Positions 1-13,800 of a DNA stretch of 64,000 nucleotides are shown piece after piece. The stretch is from Phalacrocorax aristotelis (Eukaryota > Chordata > Aves > Suliformes > Phalacrocoracidae). A model generated the notes under the pieces. That model saw nothing but the letters and a program-made list of their open reading frames with translations, searched no databases and was not told where the DNA came from. Position numbers and translations under genes: made by a program. Position 1 is the stretch's first letter; each line of letters starts with the position of its first letter. The stretch spans positions 217,268,610 through 217,332,609 of the forward strand of contig NC_134276.1 in the NCBI RefSeq assembly GCF_949628215.1. Direction: 5' to 3'.

Positions 1-132
1 GGAAGGTCACTGGGGTTGTCAGCCTGGCCCTGCAGCCAAAAGAAACGTCGGAGTCTGATCATAACATGCAGATGGGCCAGCCCTGTGGGTGGAAAGCGCC
101 GACCTCAGACCGCTGGGTTGCAGCAGATGAAG
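1..132 (+). CDS. TASOR2: Possible upstream TASOR2 exon (low confidence)
   Basis: The frame starting at base 3 is open from the window edge to TAA at 138. Splicing after base 132 leaves one base over (phase 1), exactly what the exon at 1063 needs, giving a join reading ...[11 protein letters not shown]. The peptide is polar and acidic like neighbouring exons. Against it, the donor would be GTGGCT, a poor match to consensus, and the acceptor is either off the window or one of the CAG sites near 19-35. It may simply be intron. Confidence 0.25.
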
Positions 133-1062
133 GTGGCTAAGTCTGGCTTGTGCAGAAAGGGAGCTCCGCTGGCAGGCTCTGCATATCACCCCGGCTCTCC
201 AGGCGTTTCCAGACACCAAGAGGATGCTGCAGTGCCGAGCAGAGCCTACTTCCACGGTGACATCTGCGAGCGCAGGCACCCTTGAGCTCTGGGGCTCATT
301 CATGATGACTCCTGTTGGGAGCTAAACTTTATGGTACGATATGCTGTACGTGGTAGGGCATTAGTCCTGCTGAAATGAGAAGCACCAACTGTTTTCTGTA
401 GGATCAGTCCTTCAGCTTTAGAAAATCACCCAGGGGTTTGTGTTCTTTATTTATATGGTCACCAGGGCTGCTTAGGGAAGTGTGTGTTACCCATTGCACA
501 CCAGAGCACTAATGCGGGGTCTTCATGTGAACTGTGTCTGCCTACGCTGACAGCAGATAGAGATGTAGCTGCTGGAAGTTGCATCTGAACAGGGACATAA
601 ACCACACAAGTGATCTGAAAATGGTGCTAGTCTAAAGACCCTGCATAGGCAATCCTAAATCTCAACAGGTTTAAAAAAACCCTACAAAACCCATGTATTT
701 TCAGAGCTCTGACTGCCCTAAATGTTGAATTTAGTGAGAATTGCTGGAATGAAGGAACTTAGAGCACTACGTATGCAATCTCACCCTATATTTTTCTGCA
801 GAATGGGGGCTAGCTGATACAACAGCAGTCTTTCATCTTAGTTGAATCCACCTTTGACTCCCACGTGCAATTCTGTCTTACATTCGGCAATTAAAAACAT
901 CCATCAAAACAGGGTGTTGCCCCTGGGGCTAGCTTTTTGTAGGTTGGCTTCTGGGGCTTTTTCTTAGCTTTCATGTTCTCTTAGCATGCAACAGTGAGGT
1001 GATTCGGGGAATTGAATCCTTTTTTAATATGAGTAAAATTCTATTTTGATTTCCTTTCACAG

Positions 1063-1863
1063 TTGAAAAGCACGATCCAAAAGGTGAAAGGGAAGATAGT
1101 GACGATAGTGACATCTCATTAAAAATAGCCTCAGTTTTGCCTGGACTTCACTATGCCTTACAGAAAGCTAGCTTTTCTTCATGGGGGGACACAGTCAGTA
1201 CCAGCGCATGTATCAAACAGCACTTCCAGGAATACGCAAAGCTTGATCAAAATCCACAGCCTGCCTTTGGTCACACCAGCGAAGTTCCCTCTTCTCTCCT
1301 CTCACCAATGGAGGATGAACGTACTAATCCCTTCAGAAAACACTCGGAGCAGTCCTTCTCCCAGCTGCAGCGTTACCTCTCCGACCCCAGCAGCTACACT
1401 CTTGAAATGTCGGCTGCCGTAGGATGTTTGACTGGTGCCGTTCAGTCCCTTTGCTGCGATTCAGAGGCCGATTGTAAAGCGGACTTCTCTTCAGCTGTGC
1501 CACCAGATCCTGTTCCTCCCAGCACAGCAGTGGAAATAAAAGCCAGAAGTGAAAACCCAAAGCTCGTAGTGGGGCTGGACCAGAGTGGTGAAGGGCCCAC
1601 AAAAGACATCAACTCAGCCAGCAAGCTACGGGTGCAGCAGAGCAGGAGGAAATCCAGCCGAGCAGTTGTGACCAGCACCAGGAAGAAATGGTCACCCCTC
1701 AAGATGCAAATGCATCCTATGGGGGACAGTGGCAGGAAAGCAACCAAGAAGAAGAAAATCAGCTTAAATTTCTCTTTTCCTAAAAAGCCAGGGCTCATGG
1801 CCAGTTCCAACGAGCCCATGCTTAAATTAGCCAATTTGCAGTTTCCACACAGAAGGAAAAGAG
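1063..1863 (+). CDS. TASOR2: TASOR2 coding exon (basic, NLS-like)
   Basis: The acceptor TTTCACAG is at 1055-1062 and the donor GAG|GTAAGT after 1863 (phase 1). It encodes about 266 residues, starting [16 protein letters not shown]. The C-terminal half is strongly basic, with [17 protein letters not shown] and KATKKKK-type clusters, a likely bipartite nuclear localisation or nucleic-acid-binding patch. No stop in frame. The reading frame continues into the intron to 1994 only by chance. Confidence 0.85.
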
Positions 1864-4800
1864 GTAAGTGCTACTTAAATGGGACTGACTTCCTCCTGCT
1901 TCTCCGGGGTATCAGCTGGGATAGCGAGTGTTCACTACGAGCCACGTCCCCTTGCCGGCTTCCCAGGTGCTCAGAGCACGCAGACACCTCCTGAGAGTAT
2001 CCAAATAGGTCTGTGGTGATGTCTCCACAGTCTCTTGTTCAACCTGAGGAGCCCAGGGCAACGACAGGGGATTTCATTGAAGGTGCCTGTAACCCGGTGC
2101 AGTCATCTATGCTGTTGCCTTCCTTTGCTTAGGAGCAACTGTACAGGGGCATCAGCCAGGTCATGGTTATTGCATCCCTTGTCCATGGGATGTTGATGGC
2201 TCAGGCAAGGAGCATTTGCCAAGGCTGTGGTCATTATAGGCTGCCTAGATAACTAGCTGCCCTACGTGGTCATGTTGTGACTCCCTGAGAGTCAACTTTC
2301 TTGCTGTGGCCTTGAGGAAACAAGAAGTGTGAGATTGATCACACCCAACTTACTCTTCTAGAAGCTGTCATGCAGTACGGGGGTGGCACGGCCTCTGACC
2401 GCTGTGGGCTGAAGTCAGCTCCAATTCGCAGTCCGTCGAGCTCTGGCCTGGGCCACGTTGTCTCAGGGCTGAGTGATGTTGCTGATGGATCTGGGGGAGG
2501 TTCTTGTGTGCCTCTTGGAGAGGTAAATAAGCACCCTCGGGGTGCAAGTGTGCCAGGCAGGCATTAGAGTGACTTATCCCCGGAGAATACCTATTCTAGG
2601 TCAGGAAAGCAGGCTTTTAATGAGCTTAAGAAGTGATGCTTAATTTTTAATAACTGCTTACTGATCACTCGCATCAATAAAAAACCCATTTGTAAGATCA
2701 AATGCATAAATTAGTCACTGAAGACTCTGCTGCTGCCAATCACTTCTAGAGCAGTCCTTCCATTTTCCTTAACTGGATTTTTTTGCGATTATTCCTTTTA
2801 AATCTGAATATGTCTCAAACCAAAACAAATGCCCTCCCTTTTCCTCGTCCCAGGTGCAGAGGTCCTGTCTGCAGAATTTGTGCACAAAACGCAGTCTGAA
2901 CCTGTCCAGAAGGAAACCTCAGCTCACAACGATTCTGGCTTGGCAACAAAGAGACCAAAGACACTGAAGAACGCAGACATGAAAAAGGTTCCTGTTGCTG
3001 AGACCGTCACGAAGCCAGTGAAAAGTAAGATGCTAAAAAGCGTGGCTAACATCCCATTGAAACCTCAAGCCAAAAAGCAAGCAGAAAGTGGTAAGAGAGC
3101 TGTTCCCTGTGGAAATCTTTCCTTTAAAAGCTGAACCATCAAACGTCACGGTCAGGTCATGCCCATACGGTAGTAACAGCACGTTCGGCATCAGCTGAAG
3201 GGCCTTACAACGTTTAGTGTGGAGGGTCTGGATTGGGGTCTGAGACCTGCTGCCCCACAGCCTGCAGGCTCACAGTTACACACTCATAGTGTAAAATACG
3301 AAGGCGACTGTGAAAATCACCATTACAGGGTGTCCAAACCACACGGGGGCTCTTCTGAGTCCTTTCCTAAGCCCTCAGTTTGCATCCTTGGCAAACTGCT
3401 GGGCTAGTTTAAAAAGCCTCATGTTTTTTAACTGCTGAGCTCTGCAACTGTGTTGAGGCAGCTCATGGGCAGAGCGTTACAACCTCTGCTCGTAGCCAGC
3501 ATGTGCCTAGATTTTTAGTCTGTTACGTTGTAAATCCAGTTGTTCTAAAGAGTGGAATTGTTGCAGCCTTCGCAGACAGACTGCAGCGGATTTAAGAGGC
3601 AGCATGGCCAGCCCCTGAGTGTAGCGTCTGCAGGTGCTGGCTGGGAGTCTGCTGTTAAACTGAGAACCAGTATTATGGTGCCAAAATAAACGATGGAGCA
3701 GGAGAGTCCTTTGCGGTTAATTTGTTGTGTTTTCTCACACTCACGCTTTTATGTCCTTCTTTAGATTGGTCTCTGGTCTCTTTTTCTCTTTCCTGGGGGA
3801 GGTGGAGGCTTTGGAGACCGATTTAGCCACCCTGGCTTAGTTTATCTGTTGTTCTTGGTTTTTTATTGCCACGTGTTCCTGAAACGTGGCACTTTTCCTC
3901 AGCGTGGGTGTATCAAACGCAGCCCATCATTGCCCCATCACGTGGGGGTTCCCAGAGCTGATCTGGCCAGTGCTCTCACACAGGCAGGGTGTCAGATGGG
4001 CCCTGCTGAATGCCAGGATCGGCCAAAAATGCAAAATATGAGTATTTAGGAGTAAGAAATACTCAATTTATATGTCTTCCTATGCCGTTCCTAAGGAAAT
4101 TAAACGTAACACGTAGGACTTCAGCACAGATGTAATTTAATAAGGTTTTACTTGAGAGATTCTGGTAGAAAGGCATTAACCTTGTTTAATAACTTCATAC
4201 TGTTTATACGAACATGGGCCTTGAGCCATGGTGAGGGGCATTTCTAATGCTGAAAACTAAATGAATGCCTAATTTGCTGTGCTCCGACTGCCTTGGGGAG
4301 CCCCCAGGTTTCTGTGTGTGCTCTGAAGTACATCTCAGGGGCAGTTTATGCTCCTGAGAGGGTGTGCAGTGGGAAGCACGAGAGCAGGATGGTTTTTCTC
4401 AGTGTTCTAGAGGGGGTTTTTTTGTAACTGTGGGTTATTGAAAGAATGGCACAGGGTTTATCTGAGAAAATTGCAAATGCTTAAAGTCGAAGAAAATATA
4501 AAGAAAAAAAAAAAGGATTAAGGAAACACTTAAAATATCTCAGGTTGTATTTAAGTGGCCAAACTACCCTGTGCACAAAGGCCTAGGGAAATTTTGTTCA
4601 CTCTGGATCCCGTGCTTTTTCTTTCTGAGAATAAACCCCTTTCCTGAAGTTGCTTAGATCGCACCTCTGGATCCTTTTGTAGCAGCCGTGGAGGTGGTTA
4701 TTTTTTCAAGTGTGCAAATTCCACGTTGGAAAGGCTTTTTTTTTTCCTGTCAAACTGAAAGCCTGCTTCGAACCCCTTCCCGAGGCAGAGTTCTGTGGCC

Positions 4801-7800
4801 TTTTGTTTATTCCCTGACTTTGTGTTTCTGATGCAGAGTGGAAGGAGCCATTCTCTGTCCTCCCAAGCGAAGTTCCTTCCCAGTGCTACGGAGCAGATAG
4901 CCAAACGAGTGAGATTCACCCGGGCGGCGTTGCTGATCTTGGTTTCGATGTGAAGGGGAACGACTATGAGTCCCACGCCTTGAACTTGCTGGCTGATCTG
5001 GCTCTGGGTTCTTGTATTCCTTCATTGATCCCCAGGGACAACAGGATGATCGCTGTGTCCTGCAGCCCCTCCAGCGACTCTGCAAAGGAGCAGCAGAGTC
5101 CACGCACGCACAAATCCTTGCGTGTTGCTTCTGACCACGAATACCACAGGGTGGACAAGCTTGCAAAGGGAGCCGCCTCTCTTAGCAAAGCATCGCCGAA
5201 CCAGAAGCTTATTCCTGCTGAACAAATAGACTTAAATGACTTGGCCTCTATTCCCAGGGAGAAAAGCCCTGGGATTTTCAGCAAGAACAACAGTGCAAGC
5301 CCCAGCCCTCCAAAACCCCATGAGTTGCCTCCAAGAGAGACTCAAGAATCTGACAAGGTGAACATGCACTCTTTCATCTCTGCCGAGCACTCGTACGCCT
5401 CGCAGATGCCTGAGCACTCAAAGAAACACATGTATCCCCGAGGTGCCCCCTACCCCGGGCCAGCACCCTCCAGAAATGGGACCAGGAATACCCGAGCAGG
5501 ACCCCTGGTTGGGAAAGTCCTGCCTTTCCGCCACCAGCAGAACAGCACGCACCACCCCCAACCCTTTGAGGCTGTGATGATGAGGCGCAGGAGCAGCCTG
5601 CTCTCCCGCAGGCTGAAGGAGGACTTTGTTAAGTCCCACACAGTGAACATCTGCGGTGAGTCCGTGAAGGTGACATGCCATTGGGAGGCAGAGTATGTCT
5701 TCGATTTGGACAGCAGGTACACCAAAGATGCCCTGGAGAAAACTGTAATCCGCGCCCTGCATGGGTAAGTCAGCCTGGAAGGCCACGTGCAGGGGGCATC
5801 TCTTGCTGGATATCTGGAGCACTTTTGGAAGAGGCTTTCTTTGCGCTTTTTTGCTTTGGATTGCATGATACTTGCCTTTTTCCTCATGCTCAGATACTCA
5901 GTTTTGCTGGTGTGTCTTCCCTGTAGAGAATGATTTGGGGGTACTGGTGGGTGAGAAGCTGGATGTGAGCCAACAATGTGCGCTCGCAGCCCAGAAAGCC
6001 AACTGTACCCTGGGCTGTATCAAAAGAAGGGTGGGCAGCAGGGCAAGGGAGGGGGTCCTGCCCCTCTGCCCCACTCTGTGAGACCCCCCTGCAGCGCCGC
6101 CTCCAGCTCGGGGCTCCTCAGCACGGGACAGACACGGGGCTGCTGGAGCGGGGCCAGAGGGGGCACAGAAATGCTCCGGGGGCTGGAGCCCCTCTGCTGT
6201 GAGGCCACGCTGGGAGAGTTGGGGTTGTTCAGCCTGGGGAAGAGAAGGCTCTGGGGAGACTTTCTTGCGGCCTTTCAGTGTATAAAGGGGCTTATATAGA
6301 AAGACGGAGAGATACTTTTTACCAGGGCCTGTAGTGACGGGACAAGGGACAACAGTTTTAAACTGAGAGAGGGAAGGTTTGGACTGGACATAAGGAAGGA
6401 ATGTTTTATGCTAAGGGTGGTGAGGCACTGGAGCAGGTTCCCCAGGGAAGTTGTGGATACCCCATCGTTGAATCATAGAACAGTTTGGCTTGGAAGGGAC
6501 CTTTACAGGTCATCTAGTCCAACCCCCTGCCGTGAGCAGGGACATCTTCCACTAGATCAGGTTGCTCAGAGCCCCATCTAACCTGACCTTGGTTGTTTCT
6601 AGGGATTGGAAATGTTCAAGGTCAAGTTGGAGGGGGCTTTGAGCAACCTGATCTAGTAGATGTCCCTGGCACCTTCCCCACGACAGCTGGGGATTGGACT
6701 ATATGATCTCTTAAGGGTCCCTCCTAACCCAAACCATTGTATAATTCCCATGGCTCTGCAGCTAGAATTTGTACCTAGAGCCATGAACAGAAATCCTCCT
6801 TTGCAGCCGTGAGTTTCTCTTTTTTTGCAACAACCTGGAAGATCCATGTCAAGTGACCCATATCTGCATCTGGGCATTTGCAGCCCTGCTGCAGCAGGGC
6901 TCAGCGCTGTGGGGGACCAGGAGATGAATTACCTTGTGCTAGTCAACCACAGGGAGGATGAAGACGTTTCAGGCTGTTTGCTTTTCCTTCCAGGCCCTGG
7001 GACCCTGATCTTCCCGACGACATGGAAGAGATGAAACTGATACTTCATATGTGGGTGGCTCTCTTCTACAGCAAACCCAGCAAACACCTGAGCAGCACGA
7101 GGAAGGTGGTGGAGCACAGCAACCCTGAGAAGTACGTCTCAATAAACAGCACTGGGGACTTCCTTGAGCTGAGTGATGATGGTGAGGATTGTTTCGGGTT
7201 GGAGACATGCCCTGCAGACTCTCGGTCAGACCCTGATCAGACTCCCAGCAGCTCTCTGGATCGCAGCACACGATACCAGGGACCTTTCCGCTCAGAGGAG
7301 AGCCCTGCAGACTCTCAGACTGATGCTGATGGGACTCCTGGTGTTGTTGATAGTACAGTATCTTCTTCATCAGGGGAGCTGCCCTTTGGGGAGGAGGAGC
7401 CTTCTTCCACAAGCTGTCCTGAGAGCCTTTCCCTCGCTGAGTATGCTGATGAGAGTCTGGCTGTGAGAGACAGGCAGCCAGCGGTCATTCCTGAGGAGCG
7501 CGTGCATGAGGTCCCAACCATCACTGCGGTAAGAGCTTGGTGTTTGGGGGGTATGAGTCTACAGGGCACACAATGCTACTGGAGCAGGCTCTTCTGAGAG
7601 AAGTGGAACTGATGTCCTTGTGGGCTCTCTTAGAGCCAGGTAGTGGTGATGCCCAAAGCAGGACTGAGAAACGTCCCCCCAGCATTTAGCTGCTCCAAGT
7701 CATTGCCATGCAGATGTGCTCAGAGCCACCATAAAAAAGAAGCTTTCAGGCCTCAATCCAGGGCTGGATGTCCTCGTGGCCTGAGCTGGTGTCCCCAGGC

Positions 7801-10800
7801 TCTGGCACAGGTCCCTGTCCAAGGGAGCAGGACCTCGACATGGATGTTCTCCAATGGAGAGGAATTCCAAAGAATTAGAGCAGTGAAATGTCAAGCTCAG
7901 CATCTGACCCAGGTTTTGGCTGTGAGCTGGGCAAGCCTGGCCGAGGTCTCAGACCTGCACTTAACTGAGGGAGGAGAGGAACCACAAACACCCCAGATGG
8001 AAACTCAAAAGCCTACCTGTCTCCTGTGGGCAACTGCATTTGTCTGCCCGTGGTCGCAGCAGCCCAGATGTGTCACGGGCCACAGCACCACCTTTCCTCT
8101 GCAGGTCTGGGAGAGCTGAGGTTTGCTGGCTTGGAGAGCCACCCACAGATAGCAGTGCAGTGCTTTGCAACGTTTCCCTCGCCTCTCCGGCGAAGTTAGT
8201 TAATATTCCATTCTGGGTAGGGTTTTTTTAAAATTATTTTTTCTATAGTTTCTACAGTTTACAGATATTCAGGACTGGAGGCACTTGGGTAAAATTAAAA
8301 CATGGGTGTCTGATGGTATTTTTCAAGCCTGAGTTAAAATAATTCCTCTAAAACTTCTACTCTGAACAAACAGGCAGCTGCCATAGGGCTGCAACTGTTT
8401 TGTACGAAGGAAAAAAATATCCCAGTGGTTTTTACCACCTGGGTTTAGTGCTGTGGAGCTGGCAGAAGTGTTTTGGGAGGAAATGTGGGATCTCTGTCCA
8501 TAATGTCCATATAGCTTGCTTGGACAGGTATACTCAGTAGAGATAAGAGGATGCTGCTACATACATTACCTCTGAGCACCGGCTGACGGCCCCTGCACAG
8601 TGCGGCCTGTTTCTAAGCAATTTCATGGTTTAAAGAAGGTAGAAAGTTTCAAAACCTTTCCCTGGCTGTCTGTGGGACTCTGCTTGCTGGCTGCAGTGGG
8701 GATGGTAGTGGCTGACGTTGGGTAAGGATTCAACCTAGACTTATTTTAGAGACAGACTCAAACTACTGTCCTCAGATGCTGTTGAAATGGTTGTGCTCAC
8801 AGAGTTCGAGCATCCATGTCCTCCTGCATGGGTGTCTCAGCTTCTGCATTTGACTCCCTTGAAGATTAACCTCTGAATTGTGTTGTTTCAGGAGGAGCTG
8901 CCCAAGGAGGAACTGCCAGATGCTACAGTCGCCCCCAGCCCTTCCGATGAGCTTGGCAATGCTGGCAAGCCCCCAGCTGCACTGGGCAGGGAAAGCCCAC
9001 ACAGCCAAGGCCCAAGTTCCAATATAGCTCCCTGGAGTGATGCACCAAGTCCCCTGAGTGGACGTGGAGAGCAGCAAGAGAACGGGTGGGCAGCAGGGTC
9101 TGGGGGTGGCCCTGGCCCTCCTGAGGAAAGGACGAACATGGGAGATGCTGGGCAATGTATGGAGGTTGAGGACAGCAGCTGGGCCACCGTTGAGGAAGGG
9201 AGGGAATCACAAGACTCCTTTGGACATCCACAAAAAGAGGAGGAAGAAGTGGAGGAGGGGAAAAAAGAGAAAGAGGACTCTGAATATGAAAGCACAATCC
9301 TGGGACCTGTTGATTTAGCGTTTTCTGAAAGCCGTGATGCTGACATGGAACATGAACACAGTGAGCAGAAGCCAGTGGATTCAGCACTTCCAATGGACTT
9401 TGGCCTTCCTGAAGAGCACCCTGTGCCCAGCCCCACTGCCTTAGCAACCTCCTGCCCAGGCAGATCAGCACCAGTGCTGTCAGATGGGACTGGGACTGGC
9501 TCTCAAGGGCTTCCTGGCGAGATGGCACCAAGCCTGGACACACAAGAGCCCTGGGAGGCTCTGACCAGCTTGGGTGCAGAGACAAACAGTGTTGGTTTGG
9601 CACACGCAGCCAGTCCAGCTGATGTGGGGTCGCCCTGTGACTGCGGTTTGATGCTGCCTGATCCGAGCCTTGTCTGTGGGGCACAGCCAGATGGCATTAC
9701 AGGCAACGTGGGACCTGCTGGAGAAACGCTCAGGGACAAATTGGAGCAGGAAGACAAGGATTGTGTGCCCTCTGCAGAAACGTGGGCGCCTGCTGGGAGC
9801 AAAGCTGCAGGCACAGCTGGCCTCGAGTCACCGTGCGGCCAGGGACTGTCACTAACCTCGTCCCCTGACTCCAGTTCTGTCTGCCTCACATCTCTTGATA
9901 GAGGAACAGATCCAGGGGCTGCTCAAGAGGACCAGGAGGCCATGGCAAGCATCCAGTCTCCATCGCAGAGCGACATGAGAGAGAGGAGCTGCCTTTCCCA
10001 AAGGTGCGGAGGCAACGTTTATGCTGACCTCACTTTGCTGAGCACTGGTGAATCAAACCAAGGAGGGAACAAGTTTTTTGTGGAAGAACAGTGTAGCAGT
10101 CCTTCTGCCAACAAAATGGATGTGCTGGATGAGTCCTCAGGAGCAAGTGATGGCCAGGGCTTCGCCTTTGACCACGCAGCCTTAGCAGGTGACTCTCAAG
10201 CTGGAGAGAGTGATGATGTGTGCCTCAGCGCAGAGAATTCCCCTGGCAGCAATGAAGCAAACACAGGGATGGTGACTAACCTGCTGCAGGAGCCAGAGAC
10301 CTCTCCTCCTGAGTTTCTGGAATCGGAGCCCTCCTCGGTGAGAGAGAGGATGTCTTCCATGAAGGAGCACCCCAGGCAGCAGCAGAGCTCCCCAGACAGC
10401 CAGTCCCCACCTGCCCGTGCAGGCTCAGCTTCTGCTTCTGCCCCGCAACAGGACCCAGTCCCCCGTGGTGGAGACACAGACTCCCCCCACCACTTGTTAG
10501 AGCAAAGCGAGCAGGGGCTGGTCCTGTGCCAACACGGGAAGATGTGCGAGCAAGTATGTGCTGCAGAGGTGAGCGTGGCTGCCAGGAGTCCGGATGGTTC
10601 CTTAAAGCCCAGATGTAAAGAACAGGTGAAAAAAGACACGGGTCCATGGTATGGAGAGCCGGTGGAGAGCTCCCCCGTGGATGTGCTTGTGCCAGGTGAC
10701 CCGGGATCAATGCCGCCTCCTTCTCCTCATGGTCACAAGGCAGGTCTGCACAACACTAAGCCGGACTCAGTCCTCGGTGTGCACCCCAAGACACTCTCTC

Positions 10801-13800
10801 CTGGCACGAGTCCGACCCCATGGTCCTGCTGCGTGGGCACCTGCCCCAGGTGTGCCAGCCCTGGGGGCCAAGCAGTGAATGCAGTAGGGAGCTGTGAGGA
10901 GGAACCCATCCCACCAGAGGATTCAGAAGGAAAGAGCAGCATCCTTCTTGCCAGTCCTGCATCTTTTTCAGACGGGGAGTTGTTTATGCCACTGTGCGAG
11001 CCCCAGTCTGTGTGCAACCGCCAGCAGGAGGCCGAGGGATCCGACACGTCTGCTGATCTGCACCATGCCAGCATGGAGGTGGGAGAGGGAGAAATCCCCA
11101 CTCTCCCCTTCCTGATGTTGCCATTACATGCACACAGGGGGTTCTCTGGAGACAGCCTGGAGCTTAGTGACACTGAGGATATTGCAGACGTGCTCCCAAG
11201 GGCAGAGCAGCATCCCAGCAAAGACAGATGCGTGGGCTTGACCTCTGAAGATCTGTTTGAGACTTTCTCCAGTGACTCAGACCAGGAGTATTCTGGAGGG
11301 ACTTCACGGTCCCTGCTTACAGCCGGGCGTTCCTACAGCAGGAAATCCGTGGATGCTGAGGGTACAAGGACTAACTGCAACTCCCCCTCCGCGAGCTCGG
11401 TGCGCAGGGAGGGGTGCGGCGAGGACTGGGGCTCGCTGGGCACGGCGGGGGGCTGCTCATGGGCTGAGCGCAGCTGGCTGATCGGCCCGGGGGAAACCAG
11501 CAGTGGGCACATTCCACCGTACGTCAATATTAGGGACAGCCAGGGGATCACCAAGGACTACCAGAACTTCGCGGTCACCAAAAAGTGCCGGGAGAGGATG
11601 GGAAATTTGCAGTCCTCAAAGAGGGGCAACCACCGTGCAAGGCAGTCTTATTTGTTAAGGTCACTGATGGGAACTTGGAGGGGTTTTGAGGAAATCACCC
11701 AACACACTTTGGACATGGAACATCTTCGTTTCCATTATAAGCTAAAACAAATCCTAAAAAACAGGAAAACACCCTTTTCTACCTCCAAAAGCATCTTTCC
11801 AAAAGACTTTTCTCCTCAGGTGAAGTCTGAGACATTGCCTGTGCGAGAAGCTCGCGTCCCGCTCTCCCCGCGGAGCAGGAGCCCTTTGCAGGTGACGATC
11901 CTACCCTCCGACTCGTGGCCGAGCAGGCTCGGCTGGCACCGGCGAAGCAGCTGCCATGGGAACCCGCATACCCTGTGGCAGGACACCCTCTGCGACAGGA
12001 GGAGCAGGGCCACATCCCAAACCCAGAGCCAGGGCTGCGCAGCTCCCTTCCACCTCAGCAAGCTCAGATATGATAATAAGCTAAAGGACTTGCAGGGGGA
12101 CATCACTGCCATCCTCGACGAGTACGCCGAGTTCAACAGGGTGATGCTGAGCAGGGCTGACGCGGGGAGTGAGGGCGAAGGGCCGGTCCCAGAGCACGGG
12201 GAGGCTGTGAGCGAGTGGACGTGCATGTCCCTCCCCCGGAGGATGGCTGCCTTCGAGGAGATGATCACGGACCTGTGCAGCGCGCTGCGTTTCCGCCTGT
12301 GCAGCGTGGCCAAAGAGGCCTGCAGCCGCACTGGCATGTTCTACCTGGTGGAGACGGGCAAGGACCCTTTCTTTGCAAGAGTGAAGGTAACAACCAGTCC
12401 ATCCCAGCCTGGATGGGGATGGGTGGCCCTGGGGGGAGAGCTGAGGGCAGCAGGAGTAGGCGCAGGGCGAGCTTGCTCAGCCTGACACGAATGGTGTTTG
12501 GTTCCCTTCAGCCAGGCGCTGCCTCTGCCATTTCATCTCGGCTCCCACTGCCAGAAATTAGAATTGTAGAATCATTTAGGTTGGAAAAGACCCTTAAGAA
12601 GATCAAGTCCAACCATAAACCCAGCACTGCCAAGTCTACCACTAAACCATGTCCCCCAGTGCCATGTCTACATGTCTTTGAAATGCCTCCAGGGTTGGTG
12701 ACTTCACCACTTCCCAGGGCAGCCTGTTCCAGTGCTTGACAACCCTTTCAGTGAAGAAATATTTTCTAATATCCAATCTAAACCTCCCCTGATGCAGCTT
12801 GAGGCCATTTCCTCTTGTCCTACTGCTTGAACATCTCCCAACCCAAACCAGATGGGAGTTCATGCAGGAGCAGCCCAGACTCAACCCCCCCAACGTGGCT
12901 TTTGCTTGAGCTGTCATTAAAGGGTTGGAAACTTGGGGAGGGTGATTGCATGGGAAGATTTCCTGCTCCAAATAGCAAGGAGGCCCAATGCATGGTACGG
13001 TGAGGTGCTTGAGGAGGTTTTCTAAAAGCTTTTTGACGACAAAGGTGAATCATAGAATCCTTAAGGTTGGAAAAGACCTCTGGAATCATCAAGTCCAACC
13101 GCCAACCTGACACCCCCAGGCCTCCTAAACCATGTCCCCAAGTGCCACGTCTGCACGGTGTTTGAACCCCCCCAGGGACGGTGACTCCCCCACCTCTCTG
13201 GGCAGCCTGTGCCAGGGCCTGACCCCTCTGGCAGGGAAGACATTTTCCCTCACATCCAACCTAAACCTCCCCTGACGCAGCTTGAGGCCATTTCCTCTCG
13301 TCCCATCACTGGTGACTTGGGAGCAGAGACCAACCCCCCCCTCACTCCAGCCCCTCTCAGGCAGCTGCAGAGAGCGAGAAGGGCTCCCCTCAGCCCCCTC
13401 TTCTCCAGGCTAAACCCCCCCAGCTCCCCCAGCCGCCCCCCAGCACACTTGTGCTCCAGACCCTGCCCCAGCCCCGCTGCCCTTCTCTGGACACGCTCCA
13501 GCCCCTCAAGGTCCTGTGAATGTCAATGTCCAACAAATGGCTGCTTCTCCCCGCTCTGGCTGGAGCCCTGGCCTGGAGCGCGCAGTTCCTTTGACAGATG
13601 GGACACCATAGGGTGCCCTTGACACCAGGGTGTCTGGTTGGGGTCGCTGTCTCGTTCCTCTCTCTCCTTGACCCCAGATACGTGTGTAACGGACGCGTGG
13701 CACTGCTGCCATAAAGATATTCTCCGTACAAACTGTTTTATACTATTTCTGTTTCAGAGCTTGCTGAAGAAAGACGGCCACATGGAGATCGAGCCTCTGA

